A stretch of 64,000 nucleotides of DNA from Microbacterium sp. BK668 (lineage in GTDB: Bacteria > Actinomycetota > Actinomycetes > Actinomycetales > Microbacteriaceae): contig NZ_SNWG01000001.1 in assembly GCF_004362195.1 (NCBI RefSeq), positions 248,001-312,000 of the forward strand, written 5' to 3'. A program made the position numbers and the translations under genes. Position 1 is the first letter of the stretch. Each line of letters begins with the position of its first letter. This document shows positions 33,561 through 45,259 of the stretch, piece after piece. The notes beneath the pieces were generated by a model that was given only the letters and a program-made list of their open reading frames with translations, did no database searches and was not told where the DNA came from.

Positions 33561-33893
33561 ATGCAGTGTCCCAATGACGGCGCCGTCCTCGTCATGAGCG
33601 AGCGCGCCGGCGTCGAGATCGACTACTGCCCGACGTGCCGAGGCGTCTGGCTCGACCGCGGTGAGCTCGACAAGATCCTCGAGCGCGCCGCCCGCGAGTC
33701 AGCGCCGTCGGGGTCCGGAAGCGACTCCGGCTACGGCAGCAGGTCGGGCGGTGCGCAGCCCGGGTATCCCCCGCAGGGCTACCCCGAGCCCGGCTACCCG
33801 TCGCAGCCCGGGTACGGACAAGCGAGCTACGACCCGCGGTACCACGGCAAGAAGAAGAAGCGCGAGAGCTGGCTCAGCGAGCTCTTCGACTGA
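33561..33893 (+). CDS. TFIIB-type zinc-ribbon protein
   Basis: The 110-residue product begins with a zf-TFIIB zinc ribbon (CPNDG near residue 3, CPTCRGVWLDRGELDKI at 24-40), then a flexible Gly/Pro/Tyr-rich segment with PGYP-like repeats, and a basic and acidic tail KKKKRESWLSELFD. Such small proteins are widespread in actinobacteria and their job is unknown. AGGAGGA precedes the ATG by about 6 nt. It converges with the acetyltransferase gene 6 bp beyond its stop. Confidence 0.85.
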   Translation: MQCPNDGAVLVMSERAGVEIDYCPTCRGVWLDRGELDKILERAARESAPSGSGSDSGYGSRSGGAQPGYPPQGYPEPGYPSQPGYGQASYDPRYHGKKKKRESWLSELFD

Positions 33894-33899
33894 AGCCCA

Positions 33900-34415
33900 T
33901 CACCCGGATGGTACGAGCTGCTTGAGCATCCGCGTGTTGCCGAGCGTGTTCGGCTTGACGTGCGCGAGGTCGAGGAACTCGGCCACACCCTCGTCGGGAG
34001 AGCGGATGAGCTGCGAATAGACGTCGGGGTCGACGACCTGCTCGCCGATGGGCGAGAACCCGCGCCGTGTGAAGAAGTCGACCTCGAAGGTGAGGCAGAA
34101 CAGCCGCGTGACGCCGAGCTCACGGGCGTTCTCCTCGAGGCCCTCGACGATCGCGCGGCCCACGCCGTGCTGGAGCCACTCGTCGACGACGATGAGCGTT
34201 CGGATCTCGCCGAGGTCCTCCCAGATCACGTGGAGCGCGCCGCAGCCGATCAGGCGGCCTTTGTCGTCCTCCGCGACGAGGAACTGCTGCACCGATTCGT
34301 ACAGGACGACGATGTCCTTGCCCAGCAGGATCCGCCGCTGCACGAACGGCTCGAGGATCTGCTGGATGCCGCGAACGTCGGCCGTCCGGGCCGGGCGTAC
34401 GCGGAAGGAGGTCAC
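33900..34415 (-). CDS. argA: Amino-acid N-acetyltransferase (short NAGS type)
   Basis: The 171-residue GNAT-fold protein resembles the short N-acetylglutamate synthase of mycobacteria and relatives, which makes N-acetylglutamate for arginine synthesis. The acetyl-CoA loop lies in DEWLQHGVGRAIVEGLEENA, and LTFEVDFFTRRGFSPIGEQ is typical of the group. The GTG start at 34415 lies 6 nt behind TAGGCT (34427-34422). The C-terminal DLAHVKPNTLGNTRML is conserved in the group. Other arg genes are not in the window, so the name rests on family resemblance. Confidence 0.8.
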   Translation of the reverse strand: MTSFRVRPARTADVRGIQQILEPFVQRRILLGKDIVVLYESVQQFLVAEDDKGRLIGCGALHVIWEDLGEIRTLIVVDEWLQHGVGRAIVEGLEENARELGVTRLFCLTFEVDFFTRRGFSPIGEQVVDPDVYSQLIRSPDEGVAEFLDLAHVKPNTLGNTRMLKQLVPSG

Positions 34416-34421
34416 CCGACA

Positions 34422-34427
34422 AGCCTA
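34422..34427 (-). promoter_or_regulatory. -10 box of the acetyltransferase gene
   Basis: TAGGCT on the minus strand ends 6 nt before the GTG at 34415. Confidence 0.5.
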
Positions 34428-34502
34428 CGACCGGCGGCCGGACGGACCGGCCGCGCCGCTCCCGCGCTGCTTTCCACCCCGGCGCGCGCGGGCCGCGGAC
34501 GG

Positions 34503-34536
34503 CGAAGGGGCGGTTGCCGCAGCATCCGCCCCTTCG
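34503..34536 (-). terminator. Terminator of clpC
   Basis: CGAAGGGGCGG (34503-34513) and CCGCCCCTTCG (34526-34536) form an 11-bp stem with a 12-nt loop, 17 bp beyond the clpC stop. Confidence 0.7.
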
Positions 34537-34552
34537 TGCTCGTCCGTGCGGG

Positions 34553-37078
<2,526 letters not shown>

Positions 37079-37230
37079 CGCTTTTCCTCCGGGACGCACT
37101 GCGCGCGGATGCACTCCGGGCGTCTTGTAAACGAGGGTAACGAGCGAGCGGATGCCGCATGCCGCTGTTCGCCGTGGGCATAGCGCGGCCCGGCCGCTTG
37201 TCATTCGGCGAAACAGCGCGCGCAGGAAGC

Positions 37231-37292
37231 CGGAGATGTGCAGAATGACGGAGCCGGCGAGCCCGCATCATCCGTGATCCTGCACATCTCCG
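37231..37292. repeat. Large imperfect inverted repeat
   Basis: The arms 37231-37252 and 37271-37292 are reverse complements with two mismatches over 22 bp (outer 13 bp CGGAGATGTGCAG exact), around an 18-nt spacer. It lies in the 289-bp gap between clpC and a lipoprotein gene, which holds no coding sequence. It resembles a small non-coding mobile repeat or a regulatory hairpin. Confidence 0.6.
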
Positions 37293-37319
37293 CTGTCCGG
37301 CACGAGCGGACGAGGCAGA

Positions 37320-37350
37320 TTCAGGATGCCTCGACGCGAGGCATCCTGAA
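37320..37350 (-). terminator. Hairpin behind the lipoprotein gene
   Basis: TCAGGATGCCTC (37321-37332) and GAGGCATCCTGA (37338-37349) form a perfect 12-bp stem with a 5-nt loop, 18 bp beyond the lipoprotein stop. Confidence 0.65.
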
Positions 37351-37367
37351 ATCCAGACGATTCCGCG

Positions 37368-38102
37368 TCAGCTGTTGGTGCCGTAGATCGGGACCCGGAC
37401 GTTGTCGAACTCAGCGCCCGTGAGGATCGCCTCGATGTCGGACGACACGGCCATGTCGTTGACCGCCGCGACCGCCGCGCGGGGCGCCATGTCCATGGTG
37501 CAGGCCTGATCCGCAGGCGGGGTCTGGTAGGTCACGGTCACCTCGGTCTCGCCCGTCGCCTCGACGCTCTCGATCACGGGCGGGCAGCCCGACGAGCCCC
37601 ACGTGAGGATGACGAACTGGCCGGCCACCGAAGCCCAGCCGGCGCTCGGAAGGTAGTCGGTCTCCCCGCCCGGCGCGAGCCCCGGCACCCCGGCGAGGTC
37701 GACCTGGCCGAAGTAGTCCTCGCCCGTCACCTCGATCGTGAGGTCGAGCTCGGGGTCGACCTCCTCGGGCACGCCCACGAGGGTGACCCGGGGAACGAGA
37801 TCGCTCGTGCACGGCTGAGTCGCCTCGGGCGCCACGAAGGTCACCTGGAGCACGCCGTCGTCGTCGAGCTGCGGCTCTTCCGCGACGGGCACGCAGGTGG
37901 AGCTCCCCAGCGTGACGAGCCCGATCATGCGACCGTTGTCGAGCCATGCCGCGCCCAGATCGGGGTCGGGCTCGATCGCCTGCGTCGAGGAGCCCGTCGG
38001 CGACGGCGTCGCGGCCCCCCCGGAGGTCGAGGCGCATCCGGTGAGCAGGAGGGCGGCGAGGGCGACTGCCCCGGCGCCGGCGAGAACGGAACGAGGTGTC
38101 AT
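37368..38102 (-). CDS. Lipoprotein with two related beta domains
   Basis: The 244-residue product has a lipoprotein signal ending in LTGC, a Ser/Thr/Pro linker and two similar halves. Each has the pattern G-x-F/L-V-x-L-T-x-G-S-S-x-C-x-P, then a strand of the type VTVTYQTPPADQACTMDMAPR (TFVAPEATQPCTSDLVPR in the first half). Each half has a conserved Cys pair. The function is unknown. The ATG at 38102 is chosen because AAAGG lies 7 nt upstream; the ATG at 38108 would leave only 1 nt. It is followed by a strong hairpin. Confidence 0.8.
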   Translation of the reverse strand: MTPRSVLAGAGAVALAALLLTGCASTSGGAATPSPTGSSTQAIEPDPDLGAAWLDNGRMIGLVTLGSSTCVPVAEEPQLDDDGVLQVTFVAPEATQPCTSDLVPRVTLVGVPEEVDPELDLTIEVTGEDYFGQVDLAGVPGLAPGGETDYLPSAGWASVAGQFVILTWGSSGCPPVIESVEATGETEVTVTYQTPPADQACTMDMAPRAAVAAVNDMAVSSDIEAILTGAEFDNVRVPIYGTNS

Positions 38103-38232
38103 CAGCATGCCTTTCGACGAGGGGTGCTTCGCGTGGCAGGAACACCCTCGCTCGGCAGGTCAATCATGGCCCTGCGACCCTGACGGAACACGGAGAGACC
38201 GGTAACGTGCTGATCACGAATCCGCCGATCCA

Positions 38233-39699
38233 TCACTGGAGTGCGGAAGTGAGCCTGGCAAGATTGTCGAGCACGGTCGACCTCAGCGGCTGCTTCTCCC
38301 ACTCTTCGAGGGTGAGTTCGCGACTGAGGTCGCGGTAGTGCTGCTCGACCTGCCGCATCTCGCGGATGAACTCCTCGCCGCGGACGAGCATCGAGATCTC
38401 CATGTTGAGACCGAATGAGCGCATGTCCATGTTGCTCGAGCCGATGATGGCGACCTCGTCATCGATCGTCATCGACTTCGAGTGCAGGATGAACGGCTTC
38501 CGGTACATCCAGATCTTGACGCCCGCACGAAGCAGCACCTCGTAGTAGCTGCGCTGCGCGTGGTAGACGACGGCCTGATCGCCCTCCTCCGACACGAACA
38601 GCTCGACCTGGAGCCCGCGGTGGCACGCGGTGGTGATGGCGTTGAGGAGCGCCTCGTCGGGCACGAAGTACGGGCTCACGACGATCACCCTGCGCTGCGC
38701 GTAGTACATGAGCCCGAGGAACAGGCGCAGGTTGTTCTCGAACTCGAAGCCCGGCCCGGAGGGGATGATCTGGCAGTCGAGGTCGCCCGGCCCGGTGGTC
38801 ACGTCGAACAGGTCGATCTCGTCGGTGAGCACCTCGTCGGTCTCGCTGTACCAGTCCGATAGGAAGACGGCATTGATGGATGCCACGACCGGACCCTCGA
38901 CGCGCACCATGAGGTCGACCCAGTGCAGCCCCCTGCGGATGTTGGCGCGCAGGTTGTAGGTCGAGTCGGTCACGTTCTGCGATCCCATGAAGGCCGTGCG
39001 GCCGTCCACGACGAGGAGCTTGCGGTGGTTGCGCAGATCGGGCCGCTGATACTTCCCCTTGAACGGCTGCACCGGGAGCATCAGGTGCCATTGGGCGCCC
39101 ATCGCGTCGAGACGGCGGAGGGTCTTCTTGTAGAACGGCTTGCCGCGATTGGCCCAGTGGTCCAGCAGCACCCGCACCGTCACTCCCCGCGCCGCGACCT
39201 CTTCGAGCGCCCGGAAGAAGTTGTCGGTCGAGGCATCCGCCTGCAGGATGTAGAACTCCACGTGCACGTAGCGCTCGGCCTCGCGGATGGCGTCGGCCAT
39301 GTTGTCGAGGCTGACCTGGTAGTCCGACGTGAGGTGCGCCCCGTTGTCGCCCGCGAGCGGCATGGCGCCGAGGTTGCGGTTGAGCGTCACCAGGGATGTG
39401 AACCACTCGGGGGCGTTCGGCCGGTAGGTGCCGAAGTCGAGGTGCGCACTGGTGTCGTGGATGTACTCGTTGATGCGCTCCTGCTTGCGACGGCGCTTGC
39501 GGGGCAGGCGGGGATTGCCGATGAGGAGGAACAGCAGCACGCCGATGAGCGGGATAAAGTAGATCGCCAGGAGCCAGGCCGTCGCCGACGTGGGGCGCCG
39601 GTTGCGCGGCACGAAGATGATCGCGAGCACGCGCACTGTGAGGTCGAACAGGAACACGAGGATGAGCCACCACGACGCGTCGAACGTGACGGTGATCAC
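38233..39699 (-). CDS. cls: Cardiolipin synthase
   Basis: The 488-residue inner-membrane enzyme has two N-terminal helices (residues 8-60) and two phospholipase-D catalytic motifs, NHRKLLVVDGRTAFMGSQN and LHSKSMTIDDEVAIIGSSN, so both HKD sites are intact. It makes cardiolipin from phosphatidylglycerol or related lipids. The start is GTG at 39699, where GGAGGG stands about 9 nt upstream and membrane helix 1 follows at once; a longer frame upstream lacks support. The length fits the family (about 480-510). Confidence 0.93.
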   Translation of the reverse strand: MITVTFDASWWLILVFLFDLTVRVLAIIFVPRNRRPTSATAWLLAIYFIPLIGVLLFLLIGNPRLPRKRRRKQERINEYIHDTSAHLDFGTYRPNAPEWFTSLVTLNRNLGAMPLAGDNGAHLTSDYQVSLDNMADAIREAERYVHVEFYILQADASTDNFFRALEEVAARGVTVRVLLDHWANRGKPFYKKTLRRLDAMGAQWHLMLPVQPFKGKYQRPDLRNHRKLLVVDGRTAFMGSQNVTDSTYNLRANIRRGLHWVDLMVRVEGPVVASINAVFLSDWYSETDEVLTDEIDLFDVTTGPGDLDCQIIPSGPGFEFENNLRLFLGLMYYAQRRVIVVSPYFVPDEALLNAITTACHRGLQVELFVSEEGDQAVVYHAQRSYYEVLLRAGVKIWMYRKPFILHSKSMTIDDEVAIIGSSNMDMRSFGLNMEISMLVRGEEFIREMRQVEQHYRDLSRELTLEEWEKQPLRSTVLDNLARLTSALQ

Positions 39700-39764
39700 C
39701 CCGAAGCCCCCTCCCCGACCGCCGTGCGGCGGCGGTGTGCCCAGCGTAGTGCCCGGGCTGGAGG

Positions 39765-39959
39765 TCAGCGGGTTGCGTCGCCGGAGGGGTCGACGGGGGG
39801 AAGACCGCGCTTGGCGCGCTGCTCGGCCTCGATGCGCGCGTACGCCCGGCGCTCGGTCCGGTCGGCGCGCAGGATCCCGCGGATAATGAAGAAGAAGAGG
39901 GCGCTCACCACGACGGTCGGGATGAGCGACCAGAAGACGGCGACCCAGTAGTTCTCCAC
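39765..39959 (-). CDS. Small single-helix membrane protein
   Basis: The 64-residue product has one membrane helix (WVAVFWSLIPTVVVSALFFF) and a charged C-terminal half RADRTERRAYARIEAEQRAK. The GTG at 39959 has no ribosome site but lies 6 nt behind TATCCT (39971-39966), fitting a leaderless transcript. Third-position GC is high, as in real genes. Similar short proteins are common beside cls-type genes in related bacteria; the function is unknown. Confidence 0.6.
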   Translation of the reverse strand: MENYWVAVFWSLIPTVVVSALFFFIIRGILRADRTERRAYARIEAEQRAKRGLPPVDPSGDATR

Positions 39960-39965
39960 GGGACA

Positions 39966-39971
39966 AGGATA
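39966..39971 (-). promoter_or_regulatory. -10 box of the small membrane protein gene
   Basis: TATCCT on the minus strand ends 6 nt before the GTG at 39959, deciding the start of a gene too short to judge otherwise. Confidence 0.45.
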
Positions 39972-40110
39972 CCCGGGGGATCCAGGCGCCGGCGGGGCGG
40001 CCGTCGGGGGGGCGCACGCCCTCTCCTCACCAGCCCGGGGATCGCTCCCGGTTCCCCCCAGCCCACGTCGCCGCCGGTTCAGGGCCGCATCGCGCAGCGA
40101 CGCTCGAGGC

Positions 40111-41235
40111 ATGACCACCATCGTGAAGGCCGCAAGCGCGGCGCAATTCCTCTCGCTCGTTCCGCGCATGCTCGGGTTCCGCCCGACGCGGAGCCTCGTC
40201 GTGATCCCGTTCGCCGGATCACGCAGCCTCGGCGCGATGCGCCTCGACCTCCCCGACGACGAGGCGGACCTCGACGCCGTCGCGGCGACGGTCATCGGCA
40301 TGGTCTGCCGCCTTCCCGACGCCGAAGCGCTCACCGCGGTCGTGTACGCCGATGAGGCCTTCGGCGAGCGGATGCCGCGCGCGGCGCTCGCGACGGCGCT
40401 CGGGTACCGCGCCGACGAGTGCGGCCTGAGGCTCGTCGACGCGCTCTACGTGGGCGCCGAGGCATGGGGCTCGTACCTCGACCGCGACCTCCCCGCGGGC
40501 GGCCGGCCGATCGAGGAGCTCGGCGACGAGCCACCCGGAGCCGCTCACCTCGCGGTCGCCGACGGCGACCAGAGCACCGGCGCGGAGCTCGAGGCATCCG
40601 ATCCCCGAGAGGCCGAGGCTGTCGACGGGGCGCTCCGCGGACTGGCTGACGCGGTCGATCTCCTCTGCGGGACGGATGCCGGGGCCGCGGCCCTCGAGGA
40701 CGGCCCCCGGGTCGATCCCCTCGCCCTCTCGGCGGTCTGCTCCCTCGACGACCTGCCGACGCTCTTCGAGGGCATGCTGGCGTGGGACACGGCCGACCTG
40801 GCGCCGTACGACATCGCGGTCGTCGTGTGGTGCCTCGCGCGCCCGGCGCTGCGCGACATCGCCCTCGTGGAATGGTGCGGCGGCCTGGACGCGGGCGACG
40901 AGGCCTTCGCTGCGCAGCTGCGCTGGGAGGCCGGGGAGGAGTACCCGGCGCACCTCGCGATGCACATGTGGGGTGAGGGCGAGCGTCCCGATCCGGAGCG
41001 CCTCGAGCGTGCGCTCGCGCTCGCGCGCCGAGCCGCAGCGGCGGCGCCCGAGCCGCTGCGCGCGGGGCCGCTCGCCACGTGCGGGTGGCTGTCGTGGGCG
41101 CTCGGGCGCTCCACGCATGCCGAGCGGTACGCGGTGCAGGCCTGCGAAATCGAGCCGGAGCACGGACTGGCCGAGATCGTCCGATCGTTCGTGCACGCCG
41201 GCCACCTGCCGGACTGGGCGTTCCGGCCTCGGTGA
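40111..41235 (+). CDS. DUF4192 family protein
   Basis: The 374-residue product is a typical DUF4192 protein, an actinobacterial family of unknown function. It opens with VKAASAAQFLSLVPRMLGFRPTRSLVVIPF, the family hallmark, and later has LAPYDIAVVVWCLARPALRD and LRAGPLATCGWLSWALGRSTHAERYA, which look like helical repeat segments. There is no signal or membrane helix. It is alone, convergent with lysS. GAGG lies close before the ATG and a weak -10 GACGCT 6 nt upstream, so the mode of initiation is open. Confidence 0.9.
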   Translation: MTTIVKAASAAQFLSLVPRMLGFRPTRSLVVIPFAGSRSLGAMRLDLPDDEADLDAVAATVIGMVCRLPDAEALTAVVYADEAFGERMPRAALATALGYRADECGLRLVDALYVGAEAWGSYLDRDLPAGGRPIEELGDEPPGAAHLAVADGDQSTGAELEASDPREAEAVDGALRGLADAVDLLCGTDAGAAALEDGPRVDPLALSAVCSLDDLPTLFEGMLAWDTADLAPYDIAVVVWCLARPALRDIALVEWCGGLDAGDEAFAAQLRWEAGEEYPAHLAMHMWGEGERPDPERLERALALARRAAAAAPEPLRAGPLATCGWLSWALGRSTHAERYAVQACEIEPEHGLAEIVRSFVHAGHLPDWAFRPR

Positions 41236-41254
41236 GGGCGGCGGAGGGATGCCG

Positions 41255-42784
41255 CTACTTGACCAGCGGGAAGAGGATGGTCTCGCGGATGCCGAGGCCG
41301 GTGAGCGCCATGAGCAGCCGGTCGATCCCCATCCCCATGCCGCCCATGGGCGGCATCCCGTGCTCCATCGCACGGAGGAACTCGTGGTCGATGCGCATGG
41401 CCTCGAGATCGCCCCGTGCCGCGAGCCGCGCCTGCTCCTCGAAGCGCTCGCGCTGGATGACGGGATCGATCAGCTCCGAGTAGCCCGTCGCGAGTTCGAA
41501 TCCGCGGACGTACAGGTCCCACTTCTCCACGACTCCCTGGGTCGTTCTGTGCTCGCGGACGAGCGGGCTCGTGTCGACGGGGAAGTCCATGACAAACGTC
41601 GGCCGAGTGAGCCCCGGCTTGACGAAGTGCTCCCACAGCTCCTCGACGAGCTTGCCGTGCGTCGCGTGAGGCGGAGGCTCGACGTCCTGGGCCTCGGCGA
41701 AGGCGAGCAGGTCGTCGAGCGGCGTCTCGGGGTTGACGTGCCGACCGGAGGCCTCGGACAGCGACGCGTACATCGAGATCCGGTCCCACTGTCCGCCGAG
41801 GTCGTAGACGGTCCCGTCCGCCCACGTCACGGTGGTGGAGCCGGCGACGGCGACGGCGGCGTTCTGGATGAGCTCCTGAGTCAGGTCGGCGATGCCGTCG
41901 TAGTCGGAGTAGGCCTGGTAGGCCTCGAGCATCGCGAACTCCGGGCTGTGCGTCGAGTCGGCACCCTCATTGCGGAAGTTGCGGTTGATCTCGAACACGC
42001 GCTCCAGGCCGCCGACGACGGCGCGCTTGAGGAAGAGCTCCGGCGCGATGCGCAGATAGAGGTCGGTGTCGAAGGCGTTGGACTTCGTGATGAACGGACG
42101 CGCGCTCGCCCCGCCGTGCTGCACCTGCAGCATGGGCGTCTCGACCTCGAGGAATCCGTGCGCCGCGAATGTCTCGCGAAGGCTCGCGTTGGTCTTCGCG
42201 CGGGCGATCACGGTCTCACGGGCGCGGTCGCGGACGATGAGATCGAGGAAGCGGCTGCGGACGCGGCTCTCCTCGCTGAGCTCGGAGTACATGTTCGGGA
42301 GCGGGAGGATGGCCTTCGACGCGATCGCCCAGTCCGACACCATGATCGACAGCTCGCCGCGACGGCTCGAGATCACCTCGCCGCTCACGTACACGTGGTC
42401 GCCGAGGTCGACGAGCTCCTTCCACTCCTGGAGCGATTCCTCACCGACGGCCGCCAGCGACACCATCGCCTGGATGCGACTGCCGTCGCCCGCCTGCAGC
42501 GTCGCGAAGCAGAGCTTGCCGGTGTTGCGGCTGAAGACGATGCGACCGGCGACGGCGGCCGTCACACCGGTCTCGGCGCCCGCCTCCAGCTCGCCGTAGC
42601 GCTCGCGCAGCGCCGGGATCGTGTCGGTGATCGGAAGCGCGACGGGATAGGGCCCGCCCGAGGCATCCGTCCGCTCGGCGAGGAGCCGCTCGCGCTTGGC
42701 GAGGCGGACCGCCTTCTGCTCGAAGACGTCATCCTCGGGCATCGCGTCGTCGGCGGTCTCCGCGGGCGCGGTCGTATCGGTCAT
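41255..42784 (-). CDS. lysS: Lysyl-tRNA synthetase, class II
   Basis: The 509-residue enzyme charges tRNA-Lys. It has an OB-fold anticodon domain ([22 protein letters not shown]) and a class II catalytic domain with motif 2 [20 protein letters not shown] and motif 3 [15 protein letters not shown], ending in ILFPLVK. The ATG at 42784 has GAGGAG about 10 nt upstream, and TAGACT (42819-42814) is a likely -10 box. The N-terminal extension [13 protein letters not shown] is acidic and non-conserved. It lies downstream of the DUF2520 gene but with its own promoter. Confidence 0.96.
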   Translation of the reverse strand: MTDTTAPAETADDAMPEDDVFEQKAVRLAKRERLLAERTDASGGPYPVALPITDTIPALRERYGELEAGAETGVTAAVAGRIVFSRNTGKLCFATLQAGDGSRIQAMVSLAAVGEESLQEWKELVDLGDHVYVSGEVISSRRGELSIMVSDWAIASKAILPLPNMYSELSEESRVRSRFLDLIVRDRARETVIARAKTNASLRETFAAHGFLEVETPMLQVQHGGASARPFITKSNAFDTDLYLRIAPELFLKRAVVGGLERVFEINRNFRNEGADSTHSPEFAMLEAYQAYSDYDGIADLTQELIQNAAVAVAGSTTVTWADGTVYDLGGQWDRISMYASLSEASGRHVNPETPLDDLLAFAEAQDVEPPPHATHGKLVEELWEHFVKPGLTRPTFVMDFPVDTSPLVREHRTTQGVVEKWDLYVRGFELATGYSELIDPVIQRERFEEQARLAARGDLEAMRIDHEFLRAMEHGMPPMGGMGMGIDRLLMALTGLGIRETILFPLVK

Positions 42785-42813
42785 CGCAGGGGGCTCCTCG
42801 GAAGTCGCCGTCC

Positions 42814-42819
42814 AGTCTA
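42814..42819 (-). promoter_or_regulatory. -10 box of lysS
   Basis: TAGACT on the minus strand lies 29 nt before the lysS ATG, giving a short leader with a GAGGAG ribosome site. Confidence 0.4.
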
Positions 42820-42902
42820 TCGGCGGCGTCCTGTGGGCCCCTCGGTCGGTGCCTCCGCGGCGCGGCCGTGGACGTTCCACGCGTCGACCCTGTTCGGGCT
42901 CG

Positions 42903-43616
42903 TCAGCCCTCCAGTGCCTCCGCGGGCGGGCCGGCACCCGCCGAACCCGCCTGCGAGAGCGCATGATCCACGGTCGAGTGCACGAGAGCCGACAGGTACG
43001 AGCCGGGATGCGGCACACCCGCCCCGCGCAGCAGCTCGGCCGCCTGCGCGACGATCGAGCGGGAGAACTCCGTCGAGATGGCGATCGCCTCCGCGTAGGC
43101 GAGCCGGTCGGACTCGGCGATGACGACCGGCTCGCACCCGAGCTCGACCGCGAGGGCCTGCGCGATGGGCAGCACCGCGGCCGGAGCCGTCACGGCCGCG
43201 TAGGCGTTCGAGAGCTGCCGCAGGTCCATCGACGTTCCGGTGAAGGCGATCGCGGGGTGCACGGCGAGCGGGATCGCTCCGGACGCGGCGGCGGGAGCCA
43301 GCACGCCGGTCCCGAAGGAGGCGTCCGTGTGGAGCACGAGCTGCCCCGGCTGCCAGGCGCCGACCTCGGCGAGACCGGTGACCAGCCCCGGCAGCTCGTC
43401 CCGCGGCACGGCGACGACCACGAGCTCGCTGCGGCGCACGACCTCGAGCGCGTCGAGCACGGGGATCCCGGGGAGGATCGCCTGCACCCGCTCCTCGTCG
43501 ACGCCTGCGGTGATGCCGGTGAGGGCATGACCGGCCCCCGCGAGGGCGGCGCCGATGACGGGCCCCACCTTTCCTGCGCCGATGATCCCGACGCCCAGCC
43601 GCCCCGCCCTGCTCAC
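42903..43616 (-). CDS. Rossmann-fold/DUF2520 protein
   Basis: The 237-residue product has an N-terminal Rossmann domain (GVGIIGAGKVGPVIGAALAGAGH, then VVVAVPRDELPGLV) and a C-terminal helical DUF2520 domain (TDASFGTGVLAPAAA, HPAIAFTGTS, then GVPHPGSYLSALVHSTVDHAL). Relatives resemble ketopantoate-reductase-type proteins and often sit beside panC. Here panC is missing and lysS follows. The GTG start at 43616 overlaps the previous stop (GTGA), with AGGAGA before it, so it belongs to the fol-PH operon. The substrate is unknown. Confidence 0.85.
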   Translation of the reverse strand: MSRAGRLGVGIIGAGKVGPVIGAALAGAGHALTGITAGVDEERVQAILPGIPVLDALEVVRRSELVVVAVPRDELPGLVTGLAEVGAWQPGQLVLHTDASFGTGVLAPAAASGAIPLAVHPAIAFTGTSMDLRQLSNAYAAVTAPAAVLPIAQALAVELGCEPVVIAESDRLAYAEAIAISTEFSRSIVAQAAELLRGAGVPHPGSYLSALVHSTVDHALSQAGSAGAGPPAEALEG

Positions 43617-45259
43617 GCGCTCTCCTGCGCCCACCGGTGGGAACGGTCGACGGATGCCGCGCGCACGGCGCCGGCCGCGGCATCCGTGAACAGCTCCAGC
43701 GCGGCGTCGCGATCGATCGCGTTCACCGCGGAGTACACCGGCCCCATGACGGTGTGCGCACGGGCGCTCGCGACGCGGGCCAGCCGGTCGACCGGCCCCT
43801 GGTGCAGTGCGAGGCTCTGCATGCGGGCGAGGGGGATGACCGCGAGCTTGCGCCAGATGACCCCACGGCGGAGGAGCAGGGCGTCTGCGGTCAGCCGGAA
43901 GCCGTTGCGGCGCCACGACAGCGGCCGCAGGAACCAGGCGCGGCGGGGCGTGGTGACGAAGGTGTCGTCCTGCTCGGGGCCGAGCATCCCCTCGCGGACG
44001 ATGACGGGCCACTCGTCGGGCGGCACATCCGGAAGCAGAAGCCTCAGCACGCGCTCGACGTCGGCTGTCGTGCCGACGGGGAGCACCGTCGTGAACTGGT
44101 CGGTCGAGCTGTCGCTGAGGCTCCGGCCGGTGAGGCGGTTGATGCGGATCGTCCACCACCCGAACGCGCGCCACAGGATCGACTGCGTGACCTCCACAGC
44201 GTGGACGCGACCCGGCGGGACGATCTCGGTGATCGTGGTGAGCAGGCCGAAGGTGATTCGCACACCGTCGGGCGTCGGCGCGATCGAGTAGCGGAGCGAC
44301 CGGACGATCGAGCGGATCCAGTACGCCACGAAGCCGATGATCGTCGGCACCATCGCGAAGAGCACCCACGGCGACCCGAGGGCGGAGCCCGTCGCGATCG
44401 CGGCGATGCCGACGAGGAGGAAGACCGTCGACGGACTGATGACGTGGGAGACGATGAGCCGGGGAACCGGGATGCTGACGACGGAGTCCGGAACGGGCGC
44501 GGGCGCCTCGTCGCCTTCGATGAGGCCGGTGATGCCGCGCGAGACCGACTGGCCGAGCGCGCCGACGCGGGAACGGGCGGCCCCGTCGGATGCTCGCGCC
44601 CCGCCCTCGCCGAGGCGACGACCCGATGCGAGCCGGAGGATGTCCGCCCTGACGGCCTCGGCATTGGCCGTGGAGAGGTACTCGAGCTTGACGTTCGCGT
44701 CGGTTCCCGCGCCGACCACCTCGAGCTTGGCCATGCCGAGCAGGCGGGCGAGCATCGGGCGCGTCAGGTTGACCCCCTGGACGCGGTCGAGCGGAGCCCG
44801 GCGCTGCGTGCGGAAAAGGATGCCACTGCGCACTTCGACGTCGTCGCCCGTGATCCGGAAGGTGTGGAAGCGCCAGGAGAGGTAGAAGATCACCGTGAGC
44901 GCGATGAGCACCAGGAGCACGGCGACGCCGGCGGCGAGGTACAGGTTGTTCGCGACGATGAAGTCGATCGGGTCCCCGGCTCCCTCCCATTCCTCGAGCT
45001 CCTCGGCCGGGAGGTCGGGAGCGAACATCGGGAGGAAGAGGTACACCAGCCGGTCGCGCAGATTCGCGATCACGATGCCGATGACGACGACGAGGAACAG
45101 CCCGCCCCGCAGGAGCGGGGTCAGGGGGTGCAGGCGGTGCCAGTCGCCGTCGCTGAGCGGGGAGCGCACGAGGGTCTGCGGGGGCGCGGGGGACGCGGCA
45201 TCCATCGCCGTCGCCTGAGGATCCGGCGGCGCGCCGCCCGGCCGGGGGTCGTCGGTCAT
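43613..45259 (-). CDS. PH-domain membrane protein (YdbT type)
   Basis: The 548-residue product has three bacterial PH-like (bPH2) segments separated by paired membrane helices, as in YdbT of Bacillus. The first is recognisable at FRITGDDVEVRSGILFRTQRRAPLDRVQGVN, the second near RYSIAPTPDGVRITFGLLTT, the third near RLTADALLLRRGVIWRKLAVIPLARMQSLAL. Helices lie about 50-70, 110-135, 255-305 and later. The ATG at 45259 overlaps the stop of the partner PH gene (ATGA). The two proteins are thought to act together in the membrane; YdbST contributes to defence against antimicrobial peptides in Bacillus. Confidence 0.85.
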   Translation of the reverse strand: MTDDPRPGGAPPDPQATAMDAASPAPPQTLVRSPLSDGDWHRLHPLTPLLRGGLFLVVVIGIVIANLRDRLVYLFLPMFAPDLPAEELEEWEGAGDPIDFIVANNLYLAAGVAVLLVLIALTVIFYLSWRFHTFRITGDDVEVRSGILFRTQRRAPLDRVQGVNLTRPMLARLLGMAKLEVVGAGTDANVKLEYLSTANAEAVRADILRLASGRRLGEGGARASDGAARSRVGALGQSVSRGITGLIEGDEAPAPVPDSVVSIPVPRLIVSHVISPSTVFLLVGIAAIATGSALGSPWVLFAMVPTIIGFVAYWIRSIVRSLRYSIAPTPDGVRITFGLLTTITEIVPPGRVHAVEVTQSILWRAFGWWTIRINRLTGRSLSDSSTDQFTTVLPVGTTADVERVLRLLLPDVPPDEWPVIVREGMLGPEQDDTFVTTPRRAWFLRPLSWRRNGFRLTADALLLRRGVIWRKLAVIPLARMQSLALHQGPVDRLARVASARAHTVMGPVYSAVNAIDRDAALELFTDAAAGAVRAASVDRSHRWAQESA

